Positions 55,129 to 64,000 of a stretch of 64,000 nucleotides of DNA are shown here, in pieces. Numbering within the stretch: the first letter of the stretch is position 1; each line of letters opens with the position of its first letter. The notes beneath the pieces are model-generated. The model made no database searches. It had not been told where the DNA came from and saw only the letters and a list, made by a program, of their open reading frames with translations. The stretch is from Pantoea eucalypti. GTDB lineage: Bacteria > Pseudomonadota > Gammaproteobacteria > Enterobacterales > Enterobacteriaceae. The stretch is from positions 465,304 through 529,303 of the forward strand of contig NZ_CP045721.1 in assembly GCF_009646115.1 (NCBI RefSeq). Direction: 5' to 3'. A program made the position numbers and the translations under genes.

Positions 55129-55788
55129 TTAATTCAGTAAACCAGCCCCGACATTCACCGATAAACCCAGAATAGCCAGATTGAAAATAAAGGAGATAAC
55201 AGATTGCAGTAATGCGAGTTTACGCATCTCTGTGGTTCCGGTGGCAACGTCCGCAGTTTGTGACGCAACCGCGATGGTGAATGAAAAGTAGAGGAAATCC
55301 CAGTAGCCCGGATCCGTCGTTTTATCGGGGAATATCAACGGACTCACATGTTCACTCCGGTTAAGGTAGTGCTGATGAGCATAGTGCATCGCAAATGAGC
55401 TGGGCAACATGGCCCAGGATGCGATCAATGTCATTGCTGTCAGCAACAAATGCAGGAGTCGTGGTGTGCCGGTCAATCCTTTCAGGGTAGGGAGTTCACT
55501 CAGAATAGCCACAATACTGACCATACACGCCACAATCACGATTCCCAGCACCAGCGCGGCACTCTGATCCTGCAGCTGAGCAATACGCTTAATTCCTGTT
55601 GCATCGGTTCGCAGCATGCGAACCCAGAGAATGCAGAGATAGAGCCAGGCCCACACATTCCAGCTAATCAACAAACGCTGCATCTGACCCAACTGAGCAG
55701 AGAGTAAAAAGTAGCACATTAAACCGGCAGCAACAGAGAGCACCAGACGCAAACGGGCATACAACGTGGAGGTTAAAGATGTCGGCAT
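55129..55788 (-). CDS. DUF1345 family membrane protein
   Basis: A 219-residue membrane protein with about five spans. The region YWDFLYFSFTIAVASQTADVATGTTEMRKL is typical of DUF1345 proteins and resembles a potassium channel-like pore segment (TxQTxDV). Function is not known. It stands alone, with a 178-base gap to the gene downstream. Confidence 0.8.
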   Translation of the reverse strand: MPTSLTSTLYARLRLVLSVAAGLMCYFLLSAQLGQMQRLLISWNVWAWLYLCILWVRMLRTDATGIKRIAQLQDQSAALVLGIVIVACMVSIVAILSELPTLKGLTGTPRLLHLLLTAMTLIASWAMLPSSFAMHYAHQHYLNRSEHVSPLIFPDKTTDPGYWDFLYFSFTIAVASQTADVATGTTEMRKLALLQSVISFIFNLAILGLSVNVGAGLLN

Positions 55789-56444
55789 CGTAAAGCCATT
55801 ATGGTTTAGTCAGAATGATATCCACTTTAGCTAAAACCGGGTAAAAATTATAAATAAAGAATCAATACTTACACTTTTTAAGTACCCGCCAGGTTCGATT
55901 CCAGAACGTGAAATGTGTAAAAAGCGCAGCGAATCACTTATGCAGTAAAGTCTGCGGGTATTGAGAGGATGAATAATCTAACGGTGTTTGTTCCATCAGG
56001 TATGGCTGCCGCTTTAGCAGTAGTTTTTTGGTGAATTATCTATTTCGCCTTTACGATAAAAACAGATGTTAATAATTCTCAATCACGCTAACCTGAGGGC
56101 AGTGAAAATAAACCTCCACCCTCTTTATTTTTATGGTGATTTCCAGCTCAATCAGGGTAATAAACAGGTCGCCAGGCAATATCTGGAAAAAGCACTCAAA
56201 GCAGCGCCGCGTCCAGGGCGGGAAATCGCTGACAATGGACGGCATGCCGATATCGAACGTGATCTCAGCAAGCTTGATTGAGGTTTTTTAACGATGGCCC
56301 GCCGGTTCCCTCGTTGACTTTCGCCCCGCGTCTATACTTTTTCGAGGGCGACTGATCTAAACCGACGACGTCATGATTTACAGATTGAGTGCCTGCTGCG
56401 GCCTGCTTTAAAACGTTAACGTCTGACACAAGAGGGATAAACGG
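55789..56444. other. Intergenic region with a possible TPR gene remnant
   Basis: This 656-base stretch is AT-rich and contains a short TPR-like remnant (56127-56281). No intact gene is seen. The TTG-started VIT gene begins at its right edge. Confidence 0.45.
56127..56281 (+). pseudogene. Fragment of a TPR-like protein
   Basis: About 50 codons resemble the end of a tetratricopeptide-repeat protein (YFYGDFQLNQGNKQVARQYLEKALKAAPRPGRE). The open frame extends back to 56066 but the residues there are unlike TPRs. No full-length upstream gene is present, so this looks like a decayed remnant. It is not known which gene it came from. Confidence 0.4.
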
Positions 56445-57128
56445 TTGATACATGGAGAATCGCACAAAATTTCGCGATCTGGCTGGCTGCGAGCAGCCGT
56501 GCTGGGTGCCAATGATGGCATTGTTTCGACGGCAAGCCTTCTCACCGGTGTCGCTGCTGCTAACAGCGCTTTTCATAGTCTGCTTCTGGCAGGCGTAGCT
56601 GGCGTGGTGGCCGGTGCCATGTCTATGGCGACAGGTGAGTACGTTTCTGTTTCCTCACAGGCTGACACCGAGCGCGCCGCTATTGCCGAAGAACAGGCCG
56701 AACTGGAAAGCAACTATCAGGCTGAAACACACGAGCTGGCAGCAATTTATACTCATCGCGGTTTGAATAAAGAATTAGCGCATGAGGTTGCCACTGCACT
56801 CATGAAACATGACGCTCTTGATGCGCATACGCGTGATGAACTTGGCATCTCTGATATCTCCAGCGCCCGGCCGCTTCAGGCTGCACTGTTCTCTGCAGGC
56901 AGTTTTACGGTGGGGGCATTAATTCCGCTTATTGTCGCTCTGACTTATTCAGGTATTGCGGGTATTGTTATCTCGGCTCTGCTGGCGCTGATGATTTTAG
57001 GGGCTGTAGCCGCCAGAGCCGGCGGAGCACCAGTCATACGCAGCGTCATCCGTGTCAGTTTCTGGAGCAGTCTCGCAATGGCGCTGTCCGGCGTGACTGG
57101 CGCTTTGTTTGGCCATTTCGCAGGGTGA
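56445..57128 (+). CDS. VIT-family iron/manganese transporter
   Basis: A 227-residue protein of the VIT1/CCC1 family. The N-terminal HKISRSGWLRAAVLGANDGIVSTASLLTGVAAA and AGAMSMATGEYVSVSSQADTERA are the conserved metal-binding transport segments, followed by three further spans. It begins at TTG, with AGAGGGA about 8 bases before; no in-frame ATG is close. Eukaryotic homologues load iron or manganese into vacuoles; bacterial ones probably export these metals. With fetAB nearby, a role in metal efflux is plausible. Confidence 0.88.
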   Translation: MIHGESHKISRSGWLRAAVLGANDGIVSTASLLTGVAAANSAFHSLLLAGVAGVVAGAMSMATGEYVSVSSQADTERAAIAEEQAELESNYQAETHELAAIYTHRGLNKELAHEVATALMKHDALDAHTRDELGISDISSARPLQAALFSAGSFTVGALIPLIVALTYSGIAGIVISALLALMILGAVAARAGGAPVIRSVIRVSFWSSLAMALSGVTGALFGHFAG

Positions 57129-57129
57129 A

Positions 57130-57157
57130 TTAAGGTGACGCGTAAGCGTCACCTTAA
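57130..57157. terminator. Hairpin between convergent VIT and DUF3147 genes
   Basis: A perfect 12-bp stem (TTAAGGTGACGC with complement) encloses GTAA. It abuts the stop codon of the leftward gene and follows the VIT stop by one base. It probably ends transcription from both sides. Confidence 0.7.
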
Positions 57158-57508
57158 CTACATAAGCTGAATACCAAAGCGCTTTAAAAACAGCGCCCAG
57201 AGAACAAAGAGGATGACAGTGATTACGCAGGATATCAGTAGCGTCAGCCAGAAGCCGGTTCGCTGATAGAGGTAAGGAAAAAGAACGAACATCGGCAGTG
57301 TCGGCACCACATACCAGAAAGTGTACCAGGCATGAGCGCTGATTTTTTCCTGTGTCTGCCCTTCCAGCTTCATCCAGATCAGCACCAGAAGAGTGACCAG
57401 CGGTAAGGCGGCAAGCAGGCCGCCCAGTCGATCGCTGCGCTTCGCCGCTTCTGATATCAGTACGACCATAAACGCCGTAATGGCATATTTCGCTATTAAC
57501 CAGAGCAT
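57158..57508 (-). CDS. DUF3147-like membrane protein
   Basis: A 116-residue membrane protein with four hydrophobic spans. It begins MLWLIAKYAITAFMVVLISEAAKRSDRLGGLLAALPLVTLLVLIW, typical of DUF3147. Its start at 57508 follows GAGGAG. Function is unknown. It lies upstream of a convergent VIT gene and 84 bases downstream of the cytochrome b561 gene. Confidence 0.75.
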   Translation of the reverse strand: MLWLIAKYAITAFMVVLISEAAKRSDRLGGLLAALPLVTLLVLIWMKLEGQTQEKISAHAWYTFWYVVPTLPMFVLFPYLYQRTGFWLTLLISCVITVILFVLWALFLKRFGIQLM

Positions 57509-57592
57509 GATTCTCCTCAAAATTCCTGTACATCTCACCGACGAGTGCAGGATCGTGAACGATCAACACGCTCTGATTATCAGGCCACGCGC

Positions 57593-58117
57593 TTACGGCA
57601 TCATCCTGCGCAACGTGTCATCTTTCAGAAAATAGTGATGGAACAACGCCGCCACCGCATGCAGACCAATTAACCAGTATCCCAGTGGCGCCAGGGTTTC
57701 GTGCCAGTCAATTAACATACTGGCAGTGGCAGGGTCCGGAATCGTCGCGACAGGCATGTTAAGCCCAAACAGGGACCACTCTTTTCCGCGCAGGTAACGT
57801 GAACTCAGCCCCAGGATCGGTAATACAACAAAAAGTGCATACAGCAAGGTGTGCACCAGATGCGAAATACCCGTCTGCCATGGCGCAACAGGTGGCGTGA
57901 TCGGCGGGGTTTTCGTGCGGGTGCGCAAAAAAAGACGGGCTATCATCAGGAGCAATATGCAGAAACCTGCTGAAAAGTGAGTAATCATAACCACATTTCG
58001 CTGCCAGGTGCCCTTGTCTGCCATCCAGCGCAGCTCAATCGTAGCGTAAGCCACGATGATCAACAGAACCGTAAGCCAGTGAAAAAGAATTTGCGAACCT
58101 TTGTATTTGCTCAACAT
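57593..58117 (-). CDS. cybB: Cytochrome b561 (CybB-like)
   Basis: A 174-residue di-heme cytochrome b561. It has four spans with histidine ligands in ILFHWLTVLLI, MITHFSAGF, LVHTLLYALF and LIGLHAVAALFHHY. Members move electrons from ubiquinol or superoxide in the inner membrane. Short length and gene context match E. coli CybB. It stands alone. Confidence 0.88.
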   Translation of the reverse strand: MLSKYKGSQILFHWLTVLLIIVAYATIELRWMADKGTWQRNVVMITHFSAGFCILLLMIARLFLRTRTKTPPITPPVAPWQTGISHLVHTLLYALFVVLPILGLSSRYLRGKEWSLFGLNMPVATIPDPATASMLIDWHETLAPLGYWLIGLHAVAALFHHYFLKDDTLRRMMP

Positions 58118-58526
58118 CGATAAACTCCAGTGACTATTTTTTTATGTCACTATACCAGCAAATAATTAGATGTTTATTAGCAATTTACCTGTGATTTTAA
58201 AGCTTAATAACTCAGCTACAGAGCAGCCATCCGATGCTTCACAGCATCTGGCTATGGCCTGATTGCACGCTTCGTTAGTTTCACGCTGTAATGCATCCCC
58301 TTCACCTTCTCAGACGCATTTGTGGCTGAAAAAACCCTCTATTTAACAATCTGATTACATTCATTTACTGCCCAGATGTTTTGCATCTCAGGTTCAGTTT
58401 GCATGACGGTAGCGCGTTGTGGCTCTATACACGCTTAACAGGTTAAACAGCTGCTTTGATTGTGTTACGCAGTAAGTAACAATTTTCACGCAATTTACGA
58501 CAATTTAACACCATGGGGTTCAGGCA
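58118..58526. other. Divergent region between cytochrome b561 and AraC regulator
   Basis: A 409-base region between divergent genes. It should hold both promoters. I see no defined regulator site. Confidence 0.45.
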
Positions 58527-59528
58527 ATGCGAATTGCGATACTGGCTATTGAGGGCAGCGTTCTCTCAGCCATTTCAGGAATAGCAGACATGTTCTGGAT
58601 AGCGAATTATGCCGTTGCTTCCAGTCCACAACATGCAGCCCGGTTTGAAAACGACCCTTTCCAGACCGTTATCGTCAGTCCGGATGGTGGCCCCGTATGG
58701 GACGTTCAGGGCCGTCTCATTCACATTGACAGCTCCTTTCAGTCAGTTGGTCAACCTGATGTCATTATTGCCCCCGGCATGGTGCTGGGAAACAACCGGG
58801 AGCCCGTGAATATGCTGGGCGTAAAAGAGGCCGCCGTCTGGTTAAGGAAGCAATATGACGCCGGTTCTATCGTCGCCTCAACAGGTACAGGTGGGTTCAT
58901 ACTGGGCGAAGCAGGTTTGCTTGACGGAAAGTCTTTTTCAACAACGTGGTGGTTTTATCACACCATGCGGGAACGCTACCCACTTGCCCAGTCTCAATGG
59001 GGTAAGGTGCTTGAGGAAGATGGACGGGTATTGACCACCGGCGGCTGTTTCTCATGGATTTCGCTGGTTCTGCATATTATTCAGAAAGGCGCTGGAGCCG
59101 ATGTGGCAAAACTTGCCGCAGGCATGTCGCTAACGGACAACGACTCTTTATGCCAGCACCTTTATGTCCCTCCCGGGCTGGCAGATAATGGCCACCCGCT
59201 TTTATTACGTGCTCAGGACATCATACGGTTTAAAAACCCCTCTATCAGCGCGGCAAAACTGGCTGAAGCACTCAATACCACTGAACGCACGCTGCAACGA
59301 AAACTTAAAGCGCTCACGCAGGAAAAGCCTAAAGAATTCATCACCCGCATAAGAATAGAATCTGCCTGTGTCATGCTCGCGAATCCTACGATCAGCATAC
59401 GTCAGGTGGTGACAGAGTGTGGCTATTCAGAAGAGACAGCCTTCAGAAAAGCATTCACACAGATAATGGGAATGGCGCCAGCACGTTACCGCCAATGGCT
59501 TGCCGACAAAGCCTCACCACAAGGCTAA
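58527..59528 (+). CDS. FtrA-like regulator: DJ-1/PfpI domain plus AraC helix-turn-helix
   Basis: A 333-residue regulator. Residues 1 to about 185 form a DJ-1/PfpI-type GATase1-like domain (RIAILAIEGSVLSAISGIADMF, and later TGTGGFILGEAGLLDGK). The C-terminus from about 225 is an AraC-type DNA-binding domain (LAEALNTTERTLQRKL and VVTECGYSEETAFRKAFTQIMGMAPARYR). GlxA/FtrA-type proteins act as activators. No target gene lies immediately next to it; the divergent b561 gene is a candidate only. The ligand is unknown. Confidence 0.87.
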   Translation: MRIAILAIEGSVLSAISGIADMFWIANYAVASSPQHAARFENDPFQTVIVSPDGGPVWDVQGRLIHIDSSFQSVGQPDVIIAPGMVLGNNREPVNMLGVKEAAVWLRKQYDAGSIVASTGTGGFILGEAGLLDGKSFSTTWWFYHTMRERYPLAQSQWGKVLEEDGRVLTTGGCFSWISLVLHIIQKGAGADVAKLAAGMSLTDNDSLCQHLYVPPGLADNGHPLLLRAQDIIRFKNPSISAAKLAEALNTTERTLQRKLKALTQEKPKEFITRIRIESACVMLANPTISIRQVVTECGYSEETAFRKAFTQIMGMAPARYRQWLADKASPQG

Positions 59529-60001
59529 AACATACCGGCATTTACAGATGGGATACTGGATGAACTGGCAGCAGGTTATTATGAGGTGATTATCACTTAG
59601 CGTTATCAATATAAACTCTGGATTAAAGCCCCCTTTCTGCAGGCCGTAATCAGTTAAACTGATTACAGCTCCTGCACTCGTTCACTTTATTTGAACTATA
59701 TTTTCCTGTTACATTGCCGATATAACGACATGTTTATTTTTCCGAGTATTAACGTTTACCGTTATTACCTGGCGTCACACTGATAATTTACGCTAACCCG
59801 ATCATCTTGACATAAAATTGATGATTAGATTACAGTGTATTAGCTGTTGCGCTACACAATCTATTTTAGAAAAAAAGGTGATATTACGTCATTCATTATT
59901 TATATGAGTGACCGAAATCCTTCAGACAAAAATTTAGCCATTGACCCAGTGTTTTTTGGGAAAAATTAATTTCTTTTAAACCACATAACACCAGGGGAGA
60001 A
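59529..60001. other. Intergenic region upstream of the EAL gene
   Basis: This 473-base AT-rich region contains a possible sigma-28 promoter at 59697-59723. No gene is seen. The EAL ATG follows AGGGGAGAA. Confidence 0.5.
59697..59723 (+). promoter_or_regulatory. Possible sigma-28 promoter upstream of the EAL gene
   Basis: TATATTTT then 11 bases then GCCGATAT matches 13 of 16 positions of the FliA consensus with correct spacing. It is about 280 bases before the start codon, which is far, so it is only tentative. Confidence 0.35.
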
Positions 60002-61612
60002 ATGATGAAGGCAGGGCACGCAACTATAATTTCAGAAGCCTTTCAACACCCTGAGCGTGCGGATAAAAAGAAATTATGGGCGTCATTGATCATTTCATCA
60101 ATTCTGGTCGCTTTGTCAGCGATCTTTTTTTACTGCATTAATTCATCCTCTGACGACAAACAAAGAACCCGGACACTGGAGAACCTGGTAATAAAAATCG
60201 ACGGAATTCTGGCGGACGCGATCGAAAGTGCCACCGCACTAATAAAAACGGGGACAGACTGCACAAGCCAGCAACTGCAGTCAATAAAAAAAACCGTTCA
60301 GACAAACGGCTATATTCGATCGCTGACTCTGTTTGATGCCTCCGGGAATATTTACTGCTCCTCATCGACAGGTCAGACCTTCATTCCAAACGAAAGGGTT
60401 AACCTGAACATCAGGCACGATATCAGAAAACGCATCGAACAAAATGAAAAAGGAATTTCAATAAAACTCATATCCGGCTCCAATCGCGTGCCAGATAAAA
60501 ATGCAATGGTGATTTTAATACCTTTCAATAATGGCATAATGACACTTGCAATAGATGCCGGATATTTTACGACACCACTCAGCACAATCCATCTGGTAAG
60601 CAACAAAATTTATACACTTGAAGCAGATGGAATGCGACTCTCCTGGCATGGTTTAACAGCATCTTCTTCGGTGGAAGAAAATGGTTATTTAAAAAAATCC
60701 ACCCTGTTTCCGTACAAAATAATAGAGACCTCATCAGAAAATACCGATGGCATTGACCATACTATAATCTCTGCTGGTTTTTTTTCTTCCCTGTTTCTGG
60801 CATTTTTCCTTACCTCACGCTGGACACTCAACCGATTCTACTCCAGAAAGCGTTACATCATTAACGCCCTTAGAGACAAGGCTTTCTCTTTTGACATACA
60901 ACCGGTATTCAGCCTGAACGAAAAACGCCTTATGGGAGGCGAGGTTTTGATACGCTGGAGAGTGAGCCCGTCCATAATGATATCGCCCCACCTTTTTATT
61001 CCTGTTGCTGAAAAACATAATATCGTGAACAAACTGGCAGAGTTTCTTTTAACCGATATTGCTGACAGAATCTTAGCAGGAAGTCTGATACTTCCGCCTT
61101 CGTTCAGGCTTAACTTTAATGTTCATTCCTCTCACTTTGAACAGGAATCTCTTATCATTGCCTGTCAGTACTTTCTGAATGCCACGGCAGCCTGCAAAAT
61201 AAAACTGGTGCTGGAATTAACTGAACGCCAGGAACTGGCGCAGCAGATGAGCGTAAAGACAACTCTCAGCGTTTTAATCGCAGCGGGTGTTGAGATGGCC
61301 GTGGATGATTTCGGAACCGGCAGTTCAGGGCTTCGCTATCTTTACAACAGCAACTTCAGGTGCATAAAAATTGATAAAAGCCTGACTGAAGAAGCCATTT
61401 CTAACCCACTTGCCTGCACAGTAATGGAGTCCAGTATTCAACTGGCCCAGAAACTGGGTAAAGTCATTGTCGTAGAGGGAATTGAAACACAACAGCAGTT
61501 AGAACTTATCAGCCGAATGGATCTGAAAAATGAAGTTCTGATACAGGGATATCTGTGGTCGCGCCCACTCTGCCCACAACAATTTGGTTATTTCATAAAT
61601 CATAATGCATGA
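60002..61612 (+). CDS. CSS-motif EAL domain c-di-GMP phosphodiesterase
   Basis: A 536-residue membrane protein. The first span is about residues 26-45 and a periplasmic CSS-type domain follows (C87 and the CSS triplet at 119-121). A second span lies near residue 260 and leads to a C-terminal EAL domain. The EAL motif GGEVLIRWR (Glu314), the Asn in FNVHS, LELTERQ, VDDFGTGSSG, KIDKS, VEGIET and QGYLWSRP are all present, so it looks catalytically intact. It would lower c-di-GMP when the periplasmic disulfide state changes, favouring motility. A chemoreceptor gene follows after 83 bases. Confidence 0.92.
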   Translation: MMKAGHATIISEAFQHPERADKKKLWASLIISSILVALSAIFFYCINSSSDDKQRTRTLENLVIKIDGILADAIESATALIKTGTDCTSQQLQSIKKTVQTNGYIRSLTLFDASGNIYCSSSTGQTFIPNERVNLNIRHDIRKRIEQNEKGISIKLISGSNRVPDKNAMVILIPFNNGIMTLAIDAGYFTTPLSTIHLVSNKIYTLEADGMRLSWHGLTASSSVEENGYLKKSTLFPYKIIETSSENTDGIDHTIISAGFFSSLFLAFFLTSRWTLNRFYSRKRYIINALRDKAFSFDIQPVFSLNEKRLMGGEVLIRWRVSPSIMISPHLFIPVAEKHNIVNKLAEFLLTDIADRILAGSLILPPSFRLNFNVHSSHFEQESLIIACQYFLNATAACKIKLVLELTERQELAQQMSVKTTLSVLIAAGVEMAVDDFGTGSSGLRYLYNSNFRCIKIDKSLTEEAISNPLACTVMESSIQLAQKLGKVIVVEGIETQQQLELISRMDLKNEVLIQGYLWSRPLCPQQFGYFINHNA

Positions 61613-61631
61613 ATGAACACATTAATGCTTA

Positions 61632-61659
61632 GGGTAACCATTGCGGCATTACCCCCATT
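61632..61659 (+). terminator. Possible attenuator between EAL and chemoreceptor genes
   Basis: A 6-bp stem GGGTAA/TTACCC with an 11-base loop is followed by CCCATTTTCATTTT. It is weak, but sits in the 83-base gap and could reduce read-through. Confidence 0.3.
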
Positions 61660-61695
61660 TTCATTTTCACCATACACTCACCAGGAACGTTAATA

Positions 61696-63315
61696 ATGAA
61701 CAGAGTTAAGCAGGTTTTTGAAAATCTAAAGATCAGATCAAAGCTTGGAATTTCTTATTTCGCACTGATTTCTTTTCTGCTTGTCAGCGTCCTTATCGGA
61801 CTCAACGCGCTGGGAATGGCCAGAACAAGTATCACCGGTATGATTAACGACGACTATCCAACGATATCTTTAGGCAATGACCTTATTCAGAATATAAATC
61901 AGGGTGTCCAGCTACAGCTGATGCTGATAAATGCCGAAGATCCCGTTTCCAAAGTGACCATTGAGCGTGAGATGCTGGAAAAAACAAAGAATATCAGCAC
62001 CACGTTTGGCGAACTGCGGCGTCTTGCAGACGACAGTGACTCACAGAGGATCCTTGATGATATTGAGGTCAAACGCCGCGAATTTCTGAGTTCGCGCCAG
62101 GATTTCCTGTCGCGCCTGGCCGTAAATAAAGCGGAGGCAAACTCGTTTTATCTCAACTCAACAGTGAAACTACAGGATGCGTATGTTAAGCAAGTATCGA
62201 ATTTCATCGGGTTACAGGAAGCCCAGATGAAAAGCTCCTATGAAAGTTTCACTACGCGATATAACAGCGTACGCAAGGAGATTATTTTCATCTCTCTGTT
62301 CAGCATCCTGACAGCCATTACGCTGGCACTGTTTATTACCCGATCGATTACTGCCCCGCTTTATGACGTTATCGCCCGGGTACAGCGAGTCGCTGAAGGG
62401 CACCTCACTAACAGTATCAGCACGCAACGTCGGGATGAGACAGGACTTCTCATGAACGCCATTGGCGCCATGCAAACTAATCTCAGTGTGATGGTCCGTC
62501 AGATACGCGAAGGTGCAGAAAATATCGCTACCGGGGCCCATCAGATACTCGCCGGCACCCGTAATTTATCGGAACGAACGGAAGAGCAGGCCAGCTCGGT
62601 AGAGGAAACGGCTGCCTCTGTTGAGCAGTTTACCGCCACCATTGCCCACACCCGCAGCAATACGCGCTTTGCCTCCACGCTCTCAGCGCAGGCTGAGAAT
62701 GCCGTCAGTCAAAACGGTGAAATGATGCAGGCCGTGACGGTTAAGATGAATGAAATCGAAGCCTCCTCACGTCAGATGGCGGAAATTCTGACCTTGATTG
62801 ACTCGATTGCGTTCCAGACCAATATTCTGGCGCTCAATGCGGCGGTTGAAGCAGCGCGTGCCGGTGAGCATGGCCGGGGATTTGCGGTAGTGGCGCAGGA
62901 GGTTCGTTCCCTGTCACAGAAGACGGCCACTTCATCCAGCGAGATAAAAGCGTTGATTGAAAAGTCTTCATCCCAGACACGAGACGGACAAAGAATGGCA
63001 ACGGACGCAAACCAGTTGATGGGCGGCATGATCAGCAACGTTTCTGAGATGAAAACAATCCTGAGCCAAATCGATCAGGCTGCCGTCGAACAGGCGGACG
63101 GTATTGCTCAGATTAATATTGCCATTACGCAGATCGACACCACCACCCAGCAGAACGCTGCTCTTGTAGAGGAATCGCTTGCTGCTTCCGCCATGCTGAA
63201 TGATCAGGCCGTTATCATGATGCGTACGGTAAGCGCATTCAGGACTGAGGACGCCCCGTCAGAGAATGTTCAGGGATTGAGCAATCACAAAGAAATAACT
63301 TACGCCACGGCGTGA
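61696..63315 (+). CDS. Methyl-accepting chemotaxis protein (Tsr/Tar-type topology)
   Basis: A 539-residue chemoreceptor. Transmembrane helices are at about 16-38 and 190-210, with a four-helix-bundle-type periplasmic domain between. HAMP follows and then the signalling domain with the tip [39 protein letters not shown]. No NWETF-type C-terminal pentapeptide is seen, so it depends on other receptors for CheR/CheB recruitment. The ligand is unknown. It lies 83 bases after the EAL gene in the same direction. Confidence 0.93.
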   Translation: MNRVKQVFENLKIRSKLGISYFALISFLLVSVLIGLNALGMARTSITGMINDDYPTISLGNDLIQNINQGVQLQLMLINAEDPVSKVTIEREMLEKTKNISTTFGELRRLADDSDSQRILDDIEVKRREFLSSRQDFLSRLAVNKAEANSFYLNSTVKLQDAYVKQVSNFIGLQEAQMKSSYESFTTRYNSVRKEIIFISLFSILTAITLALFITRSITAPLYDVIARVQRVAEGHLTNSISTQRRDETGLLMNAIGAMQTNLSVMVRQIREGAENIATGAHQILAGTRNLSERTEEQASSVEETAASVEQFTATIAHTRSNTRFASTLSAQAENAVSQNGEMMQAVTVKMNEIEASSRQMAEILTLIDSIAFQTNILALNAAVEAARAGEHGRGFAVVAQEVRSLSQKTATSSSEIKALIEKSSSQTRDGQRMATDANQLMGGMISNVSEMKTILSQIDQAAVEQADGIAQINIAITQIDTTTQQNAALVEESLAASAMLNDQAVIMMRTVSAFRTEDAPSENVQGLSNHKEITYATA

Positions 63316-64000
63316 TGAACCTGATTAACTCAGGTTTCAGGTAGCCATGCTCTCACGCCACACGCAGATTATCGTGCAGGCAAAGCCATCCTCTGTGGTG
63401 GCTTTTCTCGCTTTCGTATTTTGAAATTTGGTTGATCAGGCAGTAACCGCCAGCGTGTCGCCCGCATATGTGAACAAACCTGCATAATTCCGGGACGTCT
63501 TATCCGCCGCCAAATCCGCTTCACGCCGTACTACTCACCTGAGTTGCGAAACCCCATCAGGATGTTGACCCACCAGAATATCCCGCTGAACCGCAGAAAC
63601 AAATCAGACTGAGTGTTGAGCCAGGTTAAGTCATTACTCCAGTCAGCCTGGGGAATTTGAGATTTAAGAGAGCGATAAATCTTAAACTTAACCTGAGGTT
63701 CATTGTGTAAAATAGCGAAAACCTGTAGCTGAATGCGCTACTTACATCTGTAAATACACTGCTCACTGGAACGATTAGCATGCCCGATGTGAGTCCTTCT
63801 TTAAGTCAAATCCGCCTCCCATCGCCAGAATCTGTTAACGTCTCGCTTATTATTAGTGCCAGTCTAAATAAGAGTTAAAATGACACACGTTATCGTCACC
63901 TTTTGACTCTATATTTTTCATTCAAAAACAGTAACTTCTACTCTGATTGTAGTTCGCCTATGCTGGCTGCTTACTACGTTTTACGTCAGAGGGATTTGCT
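63316..64000. other. Terminal region without a recognised gene
   Basis: The last 685 bases contain the chemoreceptor terminator and short frames without recognisable products. An unannotated element may continue past the window. Confidence 0.45.
63384..63406 (+). terminator. Terminator after the chemoreceptor gene
   Basis: The 7-bp stem AGCCATC/GGTGGCT (one G-U pair) has a 6-base loop and is followed by TTTTCTCGCTTT. It lies 68 bases after the stop. Confidence 0.65.

Noticed and set aside
1..64000. CRISPR arrays, tRNA, rRNA or insertion sequences
   Set aside because: No regularly spaced repeats, cloverleaf-type genes or transposase-like frames were noticed in reading; a computed search would be needed to exclude short ones.

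Overview
The window reads as DNA of an enterobacterium of the Erwiniaceae, most like Pantoea. The basis is a dfoJACS-type desferrioxamine locus with a fused DfoC, and close relatives of enterobacterial YebG, FhuE, PagP, FetAB and cytochrome b561. Almost every gene is accessory (transport, scavenging, siderophore, fimbriae, sensing). There are no rRNA, tRNA or ribosomal protein genes, so a large plasmid or an accessory chromosomal region is plausible; the sequence alone does not decide this.

Layout. 1-4199: end of a sugar ABC operon (binding protein tail, two permeases, PfkB kinase, ATPase). 4439-6379: a Cache-type chemoreceptor behind a near-perfect sigma-28 promoter. 6655-9958: a 34-residue membrane peptide, a Fic protein, LexA-controlled yebG, and a translationally coupled pair of a HAM1-type NTP pyrophosphatase homologue and a SIR2 protein. 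The pair is the best candidate here for an undescribed defence system. 10167-17815: an eight-gene operon resembling the B. subtilis yxe system for S-(2-succino)cysteine salvage, with two binding proteins and two flavin monooxygenases. 18235-21597: a GntR regulator divergent from an ascorbate-type PTS without catabolic genes. 22131-28646: dfoJ, dfoA, dfoC and dfoS behind a CRP-like site and a Fur box, with a terminator between dfoC and dfoS. 28863-33415: an M20 amidohydrolase, a FhuE-like receptor and PagP.

33434-43907 holds a tyrosine recombinase, a lone thioester-reductase-like SDR, small secreted proteins in AT-rich DNA, and a complete CS1/alpha-type fimbrial operon (chaperone, pilin, usher, tip adhesin). 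It looks horizontally acquired. 44360-51234: amino-acid-type ABC transporter, two carboxymuconolactone-decarboxylase-like proteins and an FAD monooxygenase in one operon, with a LysR gene upstream. 51617-52434: a TetR regulator coupled to a small YodC/DUF2158-like protein, with a clear palindromic operator. 52750-58117: FetAB, a secreted protein, DUF1345, a VIT-family metal transporter, a DUF3147-like protein and cytochrome b561. 58527-63315: a DJ-1/AraC regulator, a CSS-EAL c-di-GMP phosphodiesterase and a second chemoreceptor.

Recurring themes are iron (siderophore synthesis and export, uptake, FetAB, VIT), sulfur or amino-acid scavenging by monooxygenase/ABC operons, and surface or motility behaviour (two MCPs, an EAL protein, fimbriae). 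Family names rest on motifs and remembered relatives; no database search was run.
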